A stretch of 59,805 nucleotides of DNA from Limosilactobacillus antri DSM 16041. Lineage in GTDB: Bacteria > Bacillota > Bacilli > Lactobacillales > Lactobacillaceae. The stretch is from the NCBI RefSeq assembly GCF_000160835.1, contig NZ_GG700732.1, forward strand, positions 678,734 to 738,538. Reading direction: 5' to 3'. Positions 49,992 through 58,607 of the stretch are shown one piece after another (position 1 is the stretch's first letter; each line of letters opens with the position of its first letter). Position numbers and translations under genes: made by a program. The notes below the pieces were generated by a model. The model was not told where the DNA came from. It ran no database searches and saw only the letters and a list, made by a program, of their open reading frames with translations.

Positions 49992-50816
49992 ATGGATGAA
50001 TTGCATCATGAAAACGTCGTCGTCAATACCAACATTGGCATTCGCTTTTGGCGGTCCCAGGTTAACACGAGCGGCTACGTGCCCTTCCACTGGCACAGCA
50101 GTATTGAAATCGTCTGCGTGCTTGCCGGTCGACTTGACTTTACGATTAACGGCCAGCAACTGGCGGTGACTGCCGACCAGTTCATCGTCATCCCTTCCGG
50201 CGTGGTCCATGACGTAGCAAACTTGCCGAACACTGCTTATGTATTGCAGGTTCCTCTCAAAGTGCTCAAGCCCTATGTCGCCCACCCCGAACAGGTTATC
50301 TTTGCTAATAACCAGCTAGCAAGTCCTGCCTATGCACAAGCACTTGACCTGATTAAGAAGTTTGCCAAACTGCAGCTCCACCATCCGCCTGCCTTTCGTT
50401 TTGATAGTGAAATCACCTTTGCCGCCCTGCTCAAAATCCTCTTTACCCGGCTCAATGATCCTGACCGGCAGGTACCGAATACGAATAACGTCAAGCAGCT
50501 GATTATATTTATTAACAACCACAGCACTGCGCCACTGACGGTTGCCGCCCTCGCCCGCCGGTTCGGCTACAACCCTAGCTACCTCTCCCGGCGTTTCAAA
50601 GAGCAGGTTGGGATTTCGCTAATTCATTACATCTACGTGGTGAAACTCAACCACCTGTACAATGACCTCATCAACACGGACACTGACATCAAACAGCTAT
50701 TCCAAAAGAACGGCCTGACCAATCCCCGGACCGCACGCAAATTCTTCCGGGAGATGTTTGGCAAGCTGCCAAATGACGTCCGGCGGGAAAAGAAAAGCAA
50801 GAAATCAGCCCACTGA
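49992..50816 (+). CDS. AraC family regulator beside GH43
   Basis: A 274-residue protein: N-terminal cupin with YVPFHWHSSIEIVCVLAGRLDFTINGQQLAVTADQFIVIPSGVVHDV, a classic AraC sugar-sensor jelly roll, and C-terminal HTH pair (APLTVAALARRFGYNPSYLSRRFKEQVGISLIHYIYVVKLNHLYNDLINTDTDIKQLFQKNGLTNPRTARKFFREMFG). The second HTH is less typical. A basic tail (REKKSKKSAH) closes it. It is divergent from GH43 and is the third AraC gene paired with a glycosidase gene in this region. Confidence 0.88.
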   Translation: MDELHHENVVVNTNIGIRFWRSQVNTSGYVPFHWHSSIEIVCVLAGRLDFTINGQQLAVTADQFIVIPSGVVHDVANLPNTAYVLQVPLKVLKPYVAHPEQVIFANNQLASPAYAQALDLIKKFAKLQLHHPPAFRFDSEITFAALLKILFTRLNDPDRQVPNTNNVKQLIIFINNHSTAPLTVAALARRFGYNPSYLSRRFKEQVGISLIHYIYVVKLNHLYNDLINTDTDIKQLFQKNGLTNPRTARKFFREMFGKLPNDVRREKKSKKSAH

Positions 50817-50857
50817 CCGATTCCTTGCTATAATAGGGGTTAAAGGATGTGATTCAA

Positions 50858-51352
50858 TTGTCGATGAATTATAAACACGTTTTACTTGCGGGCGTGAGCG
50901 CGGGCGTAATTTCCGGCCTGGTCAAGCTCGGTTGGGAAAATGTCCTGCCGCCACAAACCCCCGAACGCAACAAGGTTAACCCACCCCAAAAGCTCTTGCA
51001 GCAGCTCGGTGTCCCCGCAGCCCTCACCCAAGCAACCTACCGTTATTCTGGTCAGGACCTGCCCTGGGTCAGCTACCTGGTTCACTTCGGCTTCTCCATT
51101 AGTTTCGCAACCGTTTACGCCGCCCTGCTGGACCAGAAGGTGCGGAGCTTGACCCTCGGACAGGGAATCCCGTTTGGCCTCGCCGTCTGGATTGCCTTCC
51201 ACCTGGTAATTATGCCCGCCATGAAGACCGTTCCGAGCGTTCACGACCAGCCATGGGAAGAACACCTCTCCGAAGCCCTTGGCCACGTCGTTTGGATGTG
51301 GACCAACCATGAAATCGCCGATGAGGTCCTCCGGCAATTAAAGCAGAAATAA
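50858..51352 (+). CDS. yagU: YagU family (DUF1440) inner-membrane protein
   Basis: About 165 residues: hydrophobic N-terminal segment (HVLLAGVSAGVISGLVKLGW), VNPPQKLLQQLG, WVSYLVHFGFSISFATVYAALL and IPFGLAVWIAFHLVIMPAM, ending with EHLSEALGHVVWMWTNHEIADEVLR, a pattern typical of YagU. The frame opens at a GTG at 50849 within the Shine-Dalgarno region; the TTG at 50858 (ten bases from AAAGGA) or ATG at 50864 are better. A TATAAT (50829-50834) close upstream is a probable -10. YagU is linked to acid tolerance in E. coli; here it has no evident link to xylose use. Confidence 0.82.
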   Translation: MSMNYKHVLLAGVSAGVISGLVKLGWENVLPPQTPERNKVNPPQKLLQQLGVPAALTQATYRYSGQDLPWVSYLVHFGFSISFATVYAALLDQKVRSLTLGQGIPFGLAVWIAFHLVIMPAMKTVPSVHDQPWEEHLSEALGHVVWMWTNHEIADEVLRQLKQK

Positions 51353-51368
51353 TTAAAAACGCTAATAG

Positions 51369-51405
51369 GCCGTCAAAGCTCGTATTAACCGAGCCTAGAC
51401 GGCCT
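51369..51405. terminator. Bidirectional terminator between yagU and xylB
   Basis: Nested arms AGGCCGTC-AAGCTCG and CGAGCCT-GACGGCCT pair with a small internal loop; flanking A and T stretches suit both strands. It lies between the convergent yagU and xylB stops. Confidence 0.8.
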
Positions 51406-51417
51406 GCTTATTTTATC

Positions 51418-52926
51418 CTAATCCCAGCTATTCCGCAGGGCCATCAACTGGTGGCTGAGGTCCTTCGTCTGGTCATATACCTGGTGGTAAACCTTGTACA
51501 GGTCATCATACTTAGCAACCTGGTCCGCCTGCGGCTGGTAGCTCTTGCCAAAGTGGACAAATTTCTTGGCGCAATCCTGCAGGGAATCGTACCAGCCCAG
51601 GCCAACTGCTGCCAGCATAGCAGCACCTAAGCCGGGCCCCTGTTCGTTGGTCAGGGCTACGACCTTCTTGTTGAAGATGTTCGCCTGAAGCTGGAGCCAG
51701 AAGTCACTCTTGGCGCCCCCACCGATGGCGACCACGGTGTCAAAGTCCTGGCCGTGCTGGTCGTAAATATTGAGAATGTCCCGGAAACTGAAGGTAATGC
51801 CCTCAATTACAGCCCGGACGAAGTCATACTTATTCTGCATACTGTCGACCCCGATGAAGCTCCCCCGGATATCGGCATCGGCGTACGGCGTCCGTTCGCC
51901 GACCACGTACGGGGTAAAGAGCAATCCGTTGGCCCCCAGTGGTCGTTGGGAAGCCCGGTTGACCATTTCCGTGAAGTCCTCATCCGCCGCGAAGGTGTGC
52001 TTAAGCCAGTTCAGCGAGTGACCGGCCGCCAGGGTAACCCCCATCGAGTAGTAGGTGTCTGGAATCGCGTGGCATTCATATTGGAGGGCCCCGTGGTAGT
52101 TGACGTTAGCGTCCGGTTCGTACTTGAGAACCACCCCAGAGGTCCCGATACTGGACATCACCATGTTGGGCTGGAGGATGCCGGCGCCAACCGCCCCACA
52201 GGCGTTGTCACCGCCACCGCCGAAGACCTTGGTTGAAGTTTTCAGGCCGGAGAACATTGAATAGTTATCCGTGACCGTCCCGGCCTCATCAATTGACCGG
52301 ATCAACGGTGGGCACATCGACATTGGAATACCAAAGGCGTCACAGATTTCCTTGCTCCAGGTCCCCTTCTTAATGTCGTAGAGAACCGTCCCCGTGGCAT
52401 CAGAATAGTCAATGGCCTGTTTGCCTGTCATCACGAAGCGAACATAGTCTTTCGGCAGCAGGAAGCTCTTGGCCTTGGCCCAGATGTCGGGCTGGTTTTC
52501 CTTGACCCAGAGCAATTTGGGCAGGGTAAAACCTTCCAGGGCCCGGTTCCCAGTGATGTCGATAAACTTGTCGCCGAGTTTTTCCCGGATTTCTTCACAC
52601 TGCTTGGTCGTCCGGGTATCGTTCCAGAGCATTGCCGGACGCAGGACCTGGCCGTTTTCGTCAAGCAGAACCAGTCCGTGCATCTGACCGGAGAAGGAAA
52701 TTCCCTTGATTTCTTCTGCCTTGAGGCCGTCCCGTAAGATCAGGCGGTCAATGGCGATTGTGGTTCCGTAAAGCCAGTCGCGGGGATCCTGCTCACTGTA
52801 CCCCGGGTGGGGCTGGTGGAGGTCATAACCGTAGCTCTGCTGGGCGGCGATCTGACCTTCCCGGTCCATGGCGGAAACCTTGACGGCACTGGTTCCGAGG
52901 TCGACGCCGATTACGTATTCATTCAT
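51418..52926 (-). CDS. xylB: Xylulokinase
   Basis: A 502-residue FGGY sugar kinase. The N-terminal phosphate motif [18 protein letters not shown], the substrate motif [17 protein letters not shown], and the C-terminal ATP region [40 protein letters not shown] are those of xylulokinases. It phosphorylates D-xylulose to xylulose 5-phosphate, which enters the phosphoketolase route in heterofermenters. It follows xylA by 161 bp containing a stable hairpin. Confidence 0.95.
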   Translation of the reverse strand: MNEYVIGVDLGTSAVKVSAMDREGQIAAQQSYGYDLHQPHPGYSEQDPRDWLYGTTIAIDRLILRDGLKAEEIKGISFSGQMHGLVLLDENGQVLRPAMLWNDTRTTKQCEEIREKLGDKFIDITGNRALEGFTLPKLLWVKENQPDIWAKAKSFLLPKDYVRFVMTGKQAIDYSDATGTVLYDIKKGTWSKEICDAFGIPMSMCPPLIRSIDEAGTVTDNYSMFSGLKTSTKVFGGGGDNACGAVGAGILQPNMVMSSIGTSGVVLKYEPDANVNYHGALQYECHAIPDTYYSMGVTLAAGHSLNWLKHTFAADEDFTEMVNRASQRPLGANGLLFTPYVVGERTPYADADIRGSFIGVDSMQNKYDFVRAVIEGITFSFRDILNIYDQHGQDFDTVVAIGGGAKSDFWLQLQANIFNKKVVALTNEQGPGLGAAMLAAVGLGWYDSLQDCAKKFVHFGKSYQPQADQVAKYDDLYKVYHQVYDQTKDLSHQLMALRNSWD

Positions 52927-52949
52927 TTCTATCCATTCCTTTCTGCCAA

Positions 52950-52983
52950 AAGGGCCGGGGCAAAGTTGATTGCCTCGGCCCTT
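52950..52983 (-). terminator. Hairpin between xylA and xylB
   Basis: 14-bp arms AAGGGCCGGGGCAA and TTGCCTCGGCCCTT with one G-U pair and a 6-nt loop. On the minus strand the T tract is short (TTTTGG), so this may be a partial terminator or an mRNA-end stabiliser that lowers xylB relative to xylA. Upstream, 52984-53087 is AT-rich and holds GTTAGTAATTGTTATTAC-like sequence (about 53043-53060), a weak relative of the xyl operators. Confidence 0.65.
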
Positions 52984-53087
52984 ATATTAGCTGACACTAC
53001 TCATGCTGTTAATATTTTTTAGTGAACATTTCTTGGATTGATAGTTAGTAATTGTTATTACATGGATTTTCGCGGTTTTGGGGTGAA

Positions 53088-54437
53088 TTACTTAGCAAGA
53101 GTTTCAATCATGTAGTGGTTGATCGTGTCCTTGATTTCTTCCAGGTGGTCAGACTGGGTTGCGGCCCGCAGTTGTGCTTGTGGAGTATCAATAACCTTGG
53201 CTTCAAGGCTCTTGAAGTCTTCCTTGCCGTCTTCGATGTCCTTGCCCAGACCTTCGTCCCAGCTAGCGTAACGGGTCTTGAGAACGTCATCGATGAAGCC
53301 GTCTTCCTTCATGGCAGCGGCAACCCGCAGACCTGCGGCAAAGCTGTCCATGCCGACAATGTGACCGTAGAAGAGGTCTTCTGGCTTGAAGGACGTCCGC
53401 CGTGGCTTAGCATCGAAGTTCAGGCCACCACGAGGGCCGATGCTGCCGTTTTCGATAACTTCCCACATAGCTGCGGTCGTTTCGTACAGGTTGGATGGAT
53501 ATTCATCGATGTCCCAACCAATCAGCTTGTCACCCTGGTTGGCATCCAGAGAGCCAAGCAGGCCAGCTTCACGGGCAACCCGGATTTCGTGCTGGTAAGT
53601 GTGGCCAGCCAGGTTAGCGTGGTTACCTTCAAGGTTGAGCTTGAAGTCCTTGTCCAGACCATATTCACGCATGAAGTTGATAGTTGTTGCGGCATCAAAG
53701 TCGTATTGGTGCGTGGTTGGTTCCTTCGGCTTTGGTTCCAGCAGCATTTGGGCATCGAAACCAATCTCGTTGGCGTAGTCCTTAGCCATGTGGAAGAACT
53801 TAGCGATGTGTGATTGTTCACGCTTCATTTCGGTGTTCCAAAGTGATTCGTAACCTTCACGGCCGCCCCAGAAGACGTAGTTCTCTGAGCCAACCCGCTT
53901 ACCAATTTCCAGACTGTGCTTCAATTGGGCACAAGCGTAAGCGTAGATTTCGGCGGAAGGAGCAGTACCAGCACCGGACAGGAACCGTGGGTTAGTGAAC
54001 AGGTTGGAAGTGTTCCACAGAACCTTCATGCCAGTGTCCTTTTGGTATTCCACAATCTTGTCAACAACCTTGTCCAGGTTCTTGTTGGTTTCACGCAGAG
54101 TGTCACCTTCTGGAGCCAAGTCCCGGTCGTGGAAGCAAAGGAAGTCAACGCCTAACTTCTTGTAAAATTCAAATGCGTAGTCTACCTTGGCAAGTGCTTG
54201 GTCCATCGGGTCACTGTACTTGTCATATGGACGAGTAGCAGTTCCGTCACCGAATGGGTCAACCAGCCGTTGGTCAAAGGTGTGCCAGTAAGCAACTGAG
54301 AACCGTAGCCAATCCTTCATTTTCTTGCCTAAGATAACTTCGTCTGGGTTGTAGTATTGATAGAATAAACCAGACTTCAGGCTCTTGTGTGGGCCTTCAT
54401 ATTTAATGTCACCAATGTTTTCCCATAAATCAGCCAT
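53088..54437 (-). CDS. xylA: Xylose isomerase
   Basis: A 449-residue class II xylose isomerase. The catalytic base His lies in [14 protein letters not shown] (about residue 102), followed by [15 protein letters not shown] and the metal-ligand segments [17 protein letters not shown] and [19 protein letters not shown], all intact. It converts D-xylose to D-xylulose. AGGAGG stands well before the ATG, and a promoter with cre-like and xyl operator sites lies upstream. Confidence 0.97.
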   Translation of the reverse strand: MADLWENIGDIKYEGPHKSLKSGLFYQYYNPDEVILGKKMKDWLRFSVAYWHTFDQRLVDPFGDGTATRPYDKYSDPMDQALAKVDYAFEFYKKLGVDFLCFHDRDLAPEGDTLRETNKNLDKVVDKIVEYQKDTGMKVLWNTSNLFTNPRFLSGAGTAPSAEIYAYACAQLKHSLEIGKRVGSENYVFWGGREGYESLWNTEMKREQSHIAKFFHMAKDYANEIGFDAQMLLEPKPKEPTTHQYDFDAATTINFMREYGLDKDFKLNLEGNHANLAGHTYQHEIRVAREAGLLGSLDANQGDKLIGWDIDEYPSNLYETTAAMWEVIENGSIGPRGGLNFDAKPRRTSFKPEDLFYGHIVGMDSFAAGLRVAAAMKEDGFIDDVLKTRYASWDEGLGKDIEDGKEDFKSLEAKVIDTPQAQLRAATQSDHLEEIKDTINHYMIETLAK

Positions 54438-54460
54438 AATTAATAGCCTCCTGAAATAAT

Positions 54461-54530
54461 TTAGTTTGTATAAACAACTAACTTACAAGTCTTAATATAC
54501 TACCCGATTTTCGTTTTGTAAACCCTTTCG
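54461..54530 (-). promoter_or_regulatory. xylA promoter with XylR operator and cre-like site
   Basis: On the minus strand TTTACA (complement of 54517-54522), 17 nt, TATATT (complement of 54494-54499). The cre-like TGTAAACCCTTTCG (54517-54530) covers the -35, with two mismatches. The palindrome TTAGTT-N9-AACTAA (54461-54481) lies just after the transcription start and before the Shine-Dalgarno, and resembles known xyl operators of Bacilli bound by ROK-type XylR. The rest of 54438-54653 shows nothing further. Confidence 0.75.
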
Positions 54531-54653
54531 CGGGAATTATTTTTTTTACGGTGAGCAATGAAAAATTGTTTATTTAGAGCAATCCAGCTAAGCCGACGAT
54601 ATTTTGTCGCAAAGTACAGGCACTTGATTTAGTAGTACGGCAATGCTTCAACT

Positions 54654-54695
54654 AAAAAAGCGATGGAACAGTTTGTTGACTGCCATCGCCTTTTT
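54654..54695 (-). terminator. Terminator after xylS
   Basis: On the minus strand GGCGATGG and CCATCGC pair within longer A/T arms (AAAAAGGCGATGG... CCATCGCTTTTTT) around a loop of about 16 nt, ending in T6. It starts 12 bp after the xylS stop and separates xylP-xylS from xylA. Confidence 0.88.
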
Positions 54696-54707
54696 AAATT
54701 TCCGCGA

Positions 54708-56999
54708 CTAGAGCGCGAACTCACTCATCCCATTGTCCATCTGTTCAGTCTTAACCTGCCCATTTTCGTGAGCCGTAATGGTCAAATCACCGCTCAGGCC
54801 GGTCGTCTTGACCGTGAAGTGGTTACCCTGCCGAATTACGACAACTTCGGCAGCATCATTGCCGTGCTTATCAACCACTTGCACCTTGGTCGTCCCCTCG
54901 TGCATATCAAAGAGCTGGATATTAACGTCCTTGGTGTAGTCATAATCAGCGTGCTCAGGATGGTCGCGCGTAACCAAAATTGTGTTGTCACGGACCAGCA
55001 CTGGCAGGTAGAGCTCATCATAATGTTTAGTCAGCCACTGGCCACCCGCAGGCACTTCATAGTGTTCGTCAGCTTGGACAATGCTTGTCCACTTGCCGGC
55101 TGGCAGGTAGAAGTGGACGTTACCTTCCGGATTAAAGACCGGCGCCACCAAGATCTGGCTTCCCAACATGTACTGGTTGGCAATCGTGTGCGTATTATAG
55201 TCCTGGTTAAACTCGAACCACATTGGCCGCATCAGTGGGTTCCCGTAGTGGGCACTGTGGGCTGCCTGAGTATACAGGTATGGCATCAGTGAAAGCTTCA
55301 GATTAACGTACTTCCGGCTGTTTTCAACCGCTTCATCGTCAAAGTTCCACGGAACCCGGTAAACGTCACTGCCGTGGTAACGGCTATGCGAGGACAGCAG
55401 GCCAAACTGGGTCCACCGCTTGTACAGGTCGGCAGTTGGCGTGTCCGGCCCGTCTTCAAACCCGCCAATGTCGTGACTCCAGAAGCCGAAGCCTGAGCTC
55501 AGGAATGACAGCCCGCCGTGAAGGGTGTCAGACATGGACTTGAAGGTGGACAGGCAGTCACCGCCCCAGTGAACCGGGAACTTCTGTGAGCCGACCGTTG
55601 CGGACCGGGCAAAGACAACCGCTTTGTCGTGGCCCTTAACTTCAGCAATCGCATCAAACGTAGCCTTGTTGTACTGGTAAGTGTAGTAGTTGTGTTCACG
55701 CTTCGGGTCAGAGCCGTCGAAGTAAACAGCGTCTTCCATTGGGATCCGCTCACCAAAGTCGGTCTTGAAGCAGTCCACGCCCATTGCGAGCAGCTTCTTC
55801 AGCTTCCCCTGGTACCACTTAACGGCATCCGGGTTGGTAAAGTCAATGAAGCCGTTCCCTGCTTGCCAGAGGTCCCATTGCCAAACGTTCCCGTCAGTCC
55901 GCTTGACCAGGTAGCCGTGTTCCTTCCCTTCCTTGAACATCTGGCTCTTCTGGGCAATATATGGGTTAATCCATACACAGACCTTAATTCCCTTGTTGTG
56001 GATTTCCTGAATTAACTTTTCCGGGTCCGGGAATTCGTCATTGTTCCAGGTCAAGTTGCTCCACTCGAAGTCGCGTTGCCAGAAGCAGTCGAAGTGGAAG
56101 ACGTCCAACGGAATATGGCGTTCTTCCATCCCGTTGATAAACTTCATCACGGTCTGCTCACTGTAATCGGTCAGGAAGGAAGTGGTCAGCCACAAGCCGA
56201 AGGACCATGACGGCGGCAGCTGGACCTTCCCCGTTAATTCGGTGTATTTGTGCAAAATTTCCTGTGGGGTCGGCCCGTAGATGACGAAGTATTCGAGTGA
56301 CTGGCCTTCAATGCTAAACTGAACCCGGTCGACGTTTTCCGAGGCAATCTCAAAGTCCACCGGCTCCGGCTGGTTGACAAAGACACCGTAGCCATCGTCA
56401 GTGATGTAGAATGGGACGTTCTTGTAGGCCTGGTCAGAGCCAGTCCCACCATCCTTGTTAATCGTCCGGACTTCCTGACCGTTCTTTACAAAGTTGCCGA
56501 AGCGTTCACCCAAGCCGTAAACGTGGGTATCAACGCCGAGGGACAATTGTTCCCGCATGTAGTGCTTGCCGTTCTCCCGGTTGGTAATTTCACCCTGGGC
56601 GCGGTGACGGGAGGCCGTAATTTCCTTGCCACCGGCATTGAAGGTCATCGCAAATTCCTGGCGCAGCGGGACATTAACCTGCAGATGCCCACTCTGCAAT
56701 GAGGCCGCCTGGTCGTCAACGTGGATGTCAACATCCGGGTGCTGGTCGGTCAACTCAAAGGACGGTTCCTTCTGGTTCTGGTCAAAGTGGGTTAGTTTGA
56801 CCCCGATTACATCCTCGGCGGGTGAGCTGAGCTTAATCGTGGTCATCCCGATGTTCAGTTCATCCCCCCGACCATTAATGCGTTTGTAGGGAGCAAATAC
56901 GTTCAGTTCCTTGCCCTCCTGTTCCGCTGTAAAGGCCTCCTCGGGGTGGTTGATTTGGTATTCCTTCTTGTCTAACCAATAACCGTTTGTAAACTTCAT
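54708..56999 (-). CDS. xylS: GH31 alpha-xylosidase XylS/XylQ-like
   Basis: A 763-residue family 31 enzyme closely fitting YicI-type alpha-xylosidases. The nucleophile Asp is in CFKTDFGERIP (about residue 414) and the acid/base Asp in HWGGDCLSTFKSM (about 480). The N-terminal beta-sandwich and the C-terminal domains are complete. It cleaves isoprimeverose (alpha-xylosyl-1,6-glucose) and xyloglucan oligosaccharides inside the cell. It is 15 bp after xylP, the same pairing as the xylP-xylQ operon described for isoprimeverose use in Lactobacillus pentosus. Its sequence is clearly different from the 684-residue GH31 at 36.9 kb, so the two are not a recent duplication. Confidence 0.92.
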   Translation of the reverse strand: MKFTNGYWLDKKEYQINHPEEAFTAEQEGKELNVFAPYKRINGRGDELNIGMTTIKLSSPAEDVIGVKLTHFDQNQKEPSFELTDQHPDVDIHVDDQAASLQSGHLQVNVPLRQEFAMTFNAGGKEITASRHRAQGEITNRENGKHYMREQLSLGVDTHVYGLGERFGNFVKNGQEVRTINKDGGTGSDQAYKNVPFYITDDGYGVFVNQPEPVDFEIASENVDRVQFSIEGQSLEYFVIYGPTPQEILHKYTELTGKVQLPPSWSFGLWLTTSFLTDYSEQTVMKFINGMEERHIPLDVFHFDCFWQRDFEWSNLTWNNDEFPDPEKLIQEIHNKGIKVCVWINPYIAQKSQMFKEGKEHGYLVKRTDGNVWQWDLWQAGNGFIDFTNPDAVKWYQGKLKKLLAMGVDCFKTDFGERIPMEDAVYFDGSDPKREHNYYTYQYNKATFDAIAEVKGHDKAVVFARSATVGSQKFPVHWGGDCLSTFKSMSDTLHGGLSFLSSGFGFWSHDIGGFEDGPDTPTADLYKRWTQFGLLSSHSRYHGSDVYRVPWNFDDEAVENSRKYVNLKLSLMPYLYTQAAHSAHYGNPLMRPMWFEFNQDYNTHTIANQYMLGSQILVAPVFNPEGNVHFYLPAGKWTSIVQADEHYEVPAGGQWLTKHYDELYLPVLVRDNTILVTRDHPEHADYDYTKDVNIQLFDMHEGTTKVQVVDKHGNDAAEVVVIRQGNHFTVKTTGLSGDLTITAHENGQVKTEQMDNGMSEFAL

Positions 57000-57014
57000 G
57001 GTAAACTTCCTTTC

Positions 57015-58412
57015 CTAATCTTTGTCCGCTGGCTGCTGGCTAATTTCAGCGTTCATCCGTTCAATCTTTTCGTCCGTCAGCCGGTAAAAGGCAAAGACAA
57101 TCATGGCCAGAATCGTAACAATAATTGGAATGATCGTCGTGGTCATCCGGATACCAAACAGGCTGCGCGCCGTTTGCTGGTGGTTAGCCGCAAAGCCGTA
57201 TGCCGCCAGGACGTAACCGGGAATAACTCCCCCGAGGGCCATCCCAAACTTGAAGAAGAAGCCGACGATCGCGTTAACAATCCCGTTTTCCCGCTTGCCG
57301 GTCTTCCATTCACCGTAAGTGATCACTTGGGGAACCAGGGCCCACTGGAAGCCAGTTGCCAGGGTGACCCCAGCGGCTTCGATCGTCCGGCCGATAAAGG
57401 TCCAGGTAATGTTAGTGGCAGGAACCATGAACATAATCAAGAAGCCGACAATGATTACGAAGAGGCTGCCCTGCATCAATACCTGGGTTCCCAGTTTCCG
57501 GTTCAACCAGGGCGTGATTGGCACGGTCAGAAAGGCCGGCAGGGTTCCCAGCAGATTGTACCACTGCATCAAGCCGGCATTGTGGGCGTTATAAGTCATG
57601 TAGTAGGCGCCGACCGAGTTGACGACCGACATCAGACCAAAGGTGATAATGAAGAAGATTGCTAATACCCGCAGCGGCTGGTTAATCTTGAGCTGGTGGA
57701 AGAGGTCCTTGACCGAGACGGATGCTTCGGTATCGGCTGGCATGTGAATCCGTTCAGTCGACTGGCTAAAGCAAAAGACCAGCACTAACGCCCCGGCAAT
57801 CCCGTAGACGATCATCGTCAAGAACCAGCCCATCTTGGAAGCTTGACCAGAGTAGTAGCCGCCGGAGAAAAGCTTAACGCAAACCGGCACCCCAAAGCTG
57901 ACGGTCAGCGACCCCATATTAGCAAGGAACATCCGAATTGATGACATGGAAACCAATTCCTTGTTGTTCCGGGTCATCGCCGCGTTCAATGAACCATACG
58001 GAATGTTGACAGTGGTATAAATCACCGAAAGGCCGACGTAAGTAACGTAAGCGTAAACCAGTTTCCCCACCTGGCTAAAGTCCGGCACATAGAAGCAGAG
58101 CATTGCCAACACCGCGAGTGGCAAGCCCATGTAGAGCAAGTAGCCACGGTACTTACCAAACCGGGTCGTATGCTTATCGATAAAGGTACCAACAATTGGA
58201 TCGTTGATAGCATCGATCAAACGAACAATTAAAAACATCGTCGCTGCATCAGCTGCCGGCAAACCATACACGTTTGTATAGAAGAACAACAAATAGGTCG
58301 AAATAGTAGTATAAATAAGGTTTTGGGCGAAATCACCCGTGGCCCAGCCGAATTTCTGCCGCCAGGGCAGCTTAATATCAGTCGCGTCGAGTGCTTGGTT
58401 TTGCACAATCAT
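57015..58412 (-). CDS. xylP: GPH-family xyloside/isoprimeverose symporter XylP
   Basis: About 465 residues with twelve membrane helices. KFGWATGDFAQNLIYTTISTYLLFFYTNVYGL and IDAINDPIVGTFIDKHTTRFGKYRGYLLYMGLPLAV carry the glycoside-pentoside-hexuronide signature (NDP...D-RFGK-R). It imports isoprimeverose or related xylosides with a cation. The start is the ATG at 58412, five bases from GAGG; a GTG codon just before it is an alternative. It is first in the xylP-xylS operon and divergent from xylR. Confidence 0.92.
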   Translation of the reverse strand: MIVQNQALDATDIKLPWRQKFGWATGDFAQNLIYTTISTYLLFFYTNVYGLPAADAATMFLIVRLIDAINDPIVGTFIDKHTTRFGKYRGYLLYMGLPLAVLAMLCFYVPDFSQVGKLVYAYVTYVGLSVIYTTVNIPYGSLNAAMTRNNKELVSMSSIRMFLANMGSLTVSFGVPVCVKLFSGGYYSGQASKMGWFLTMIVYGIAGALVLVFCFSQSTERIHMPADTEASVSVKDLFHQLKINQPLRVLAIFFIITFGLMSVVNSVGAYYMTYNAHNAGLMQWYNLLGTLPAFLTVPITPWLNRKLGTQVLMQGSLFVIIVGFLIMFMVPATNITWTFIGRTIEAAGVTLATGFQWALVPQVITYGEWKTGKRENGIVNAIVGFFFKFGMALGGVIPGYVLAAYGFAANHQQTARSLFGIRMTTTIIPIIVTILAMIVFAFYRLTDEKIERMNAEISQQPADKD

Positions 58413-58444
58413 CACATCCTCAAATTACATTAGTTTCCTGTAAG

Positions 58445-58505
58445 TTAGTTTTGCTTAACAACAAACTAAAAATACCACCATTACTACTATTTGTAAACGC
58501 TTTAT
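58445..58505 (-). promoter_or_regulatory. xylP promoter with XylR operator and cre site
   Basis: On the minus strand TTTACA (complement of 58492-58497), 17 nt, TATTTT (complement of 58469-58474). The cre-like TGTAAACGCTTTAT (58492-58505) covers the -35. The palindrome TTAGTTT-N11-AAACTAA (58445-58469) touches the -10 and extends downstream, flanked by CTGTAAG, as at xylA. On the plus strand TACAAT (58553-58558) could be the -10 of xylR, without a good -35. Confidence 0.75.
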
Positions 58506-58570
58506 TTTAATTTATGAGCAGCTAAAGCACGATTTCTGCCGCCAGTTTGTAGTACAATCGAATTATTACC

Positions 58571-58586
58571 CGGCGGTCTACCGCCG
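58571..58586 (+). promoter_or_regulatory. GC-rich perfect palindrome in the xylR leader
   Basis: CGGCGGTCTACCGCCG: 7-bp arms with a 2-nt loop, between the xylR -10 candidate and its Shine-Dalgarno (GGAGG at about 58595). It could be an autoregulatory operator or a leader hairpin. Confidence 0.45.
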
Positions 58587-58607
58587 ATGATCCTGGAGGA
58601 ACCTGCA

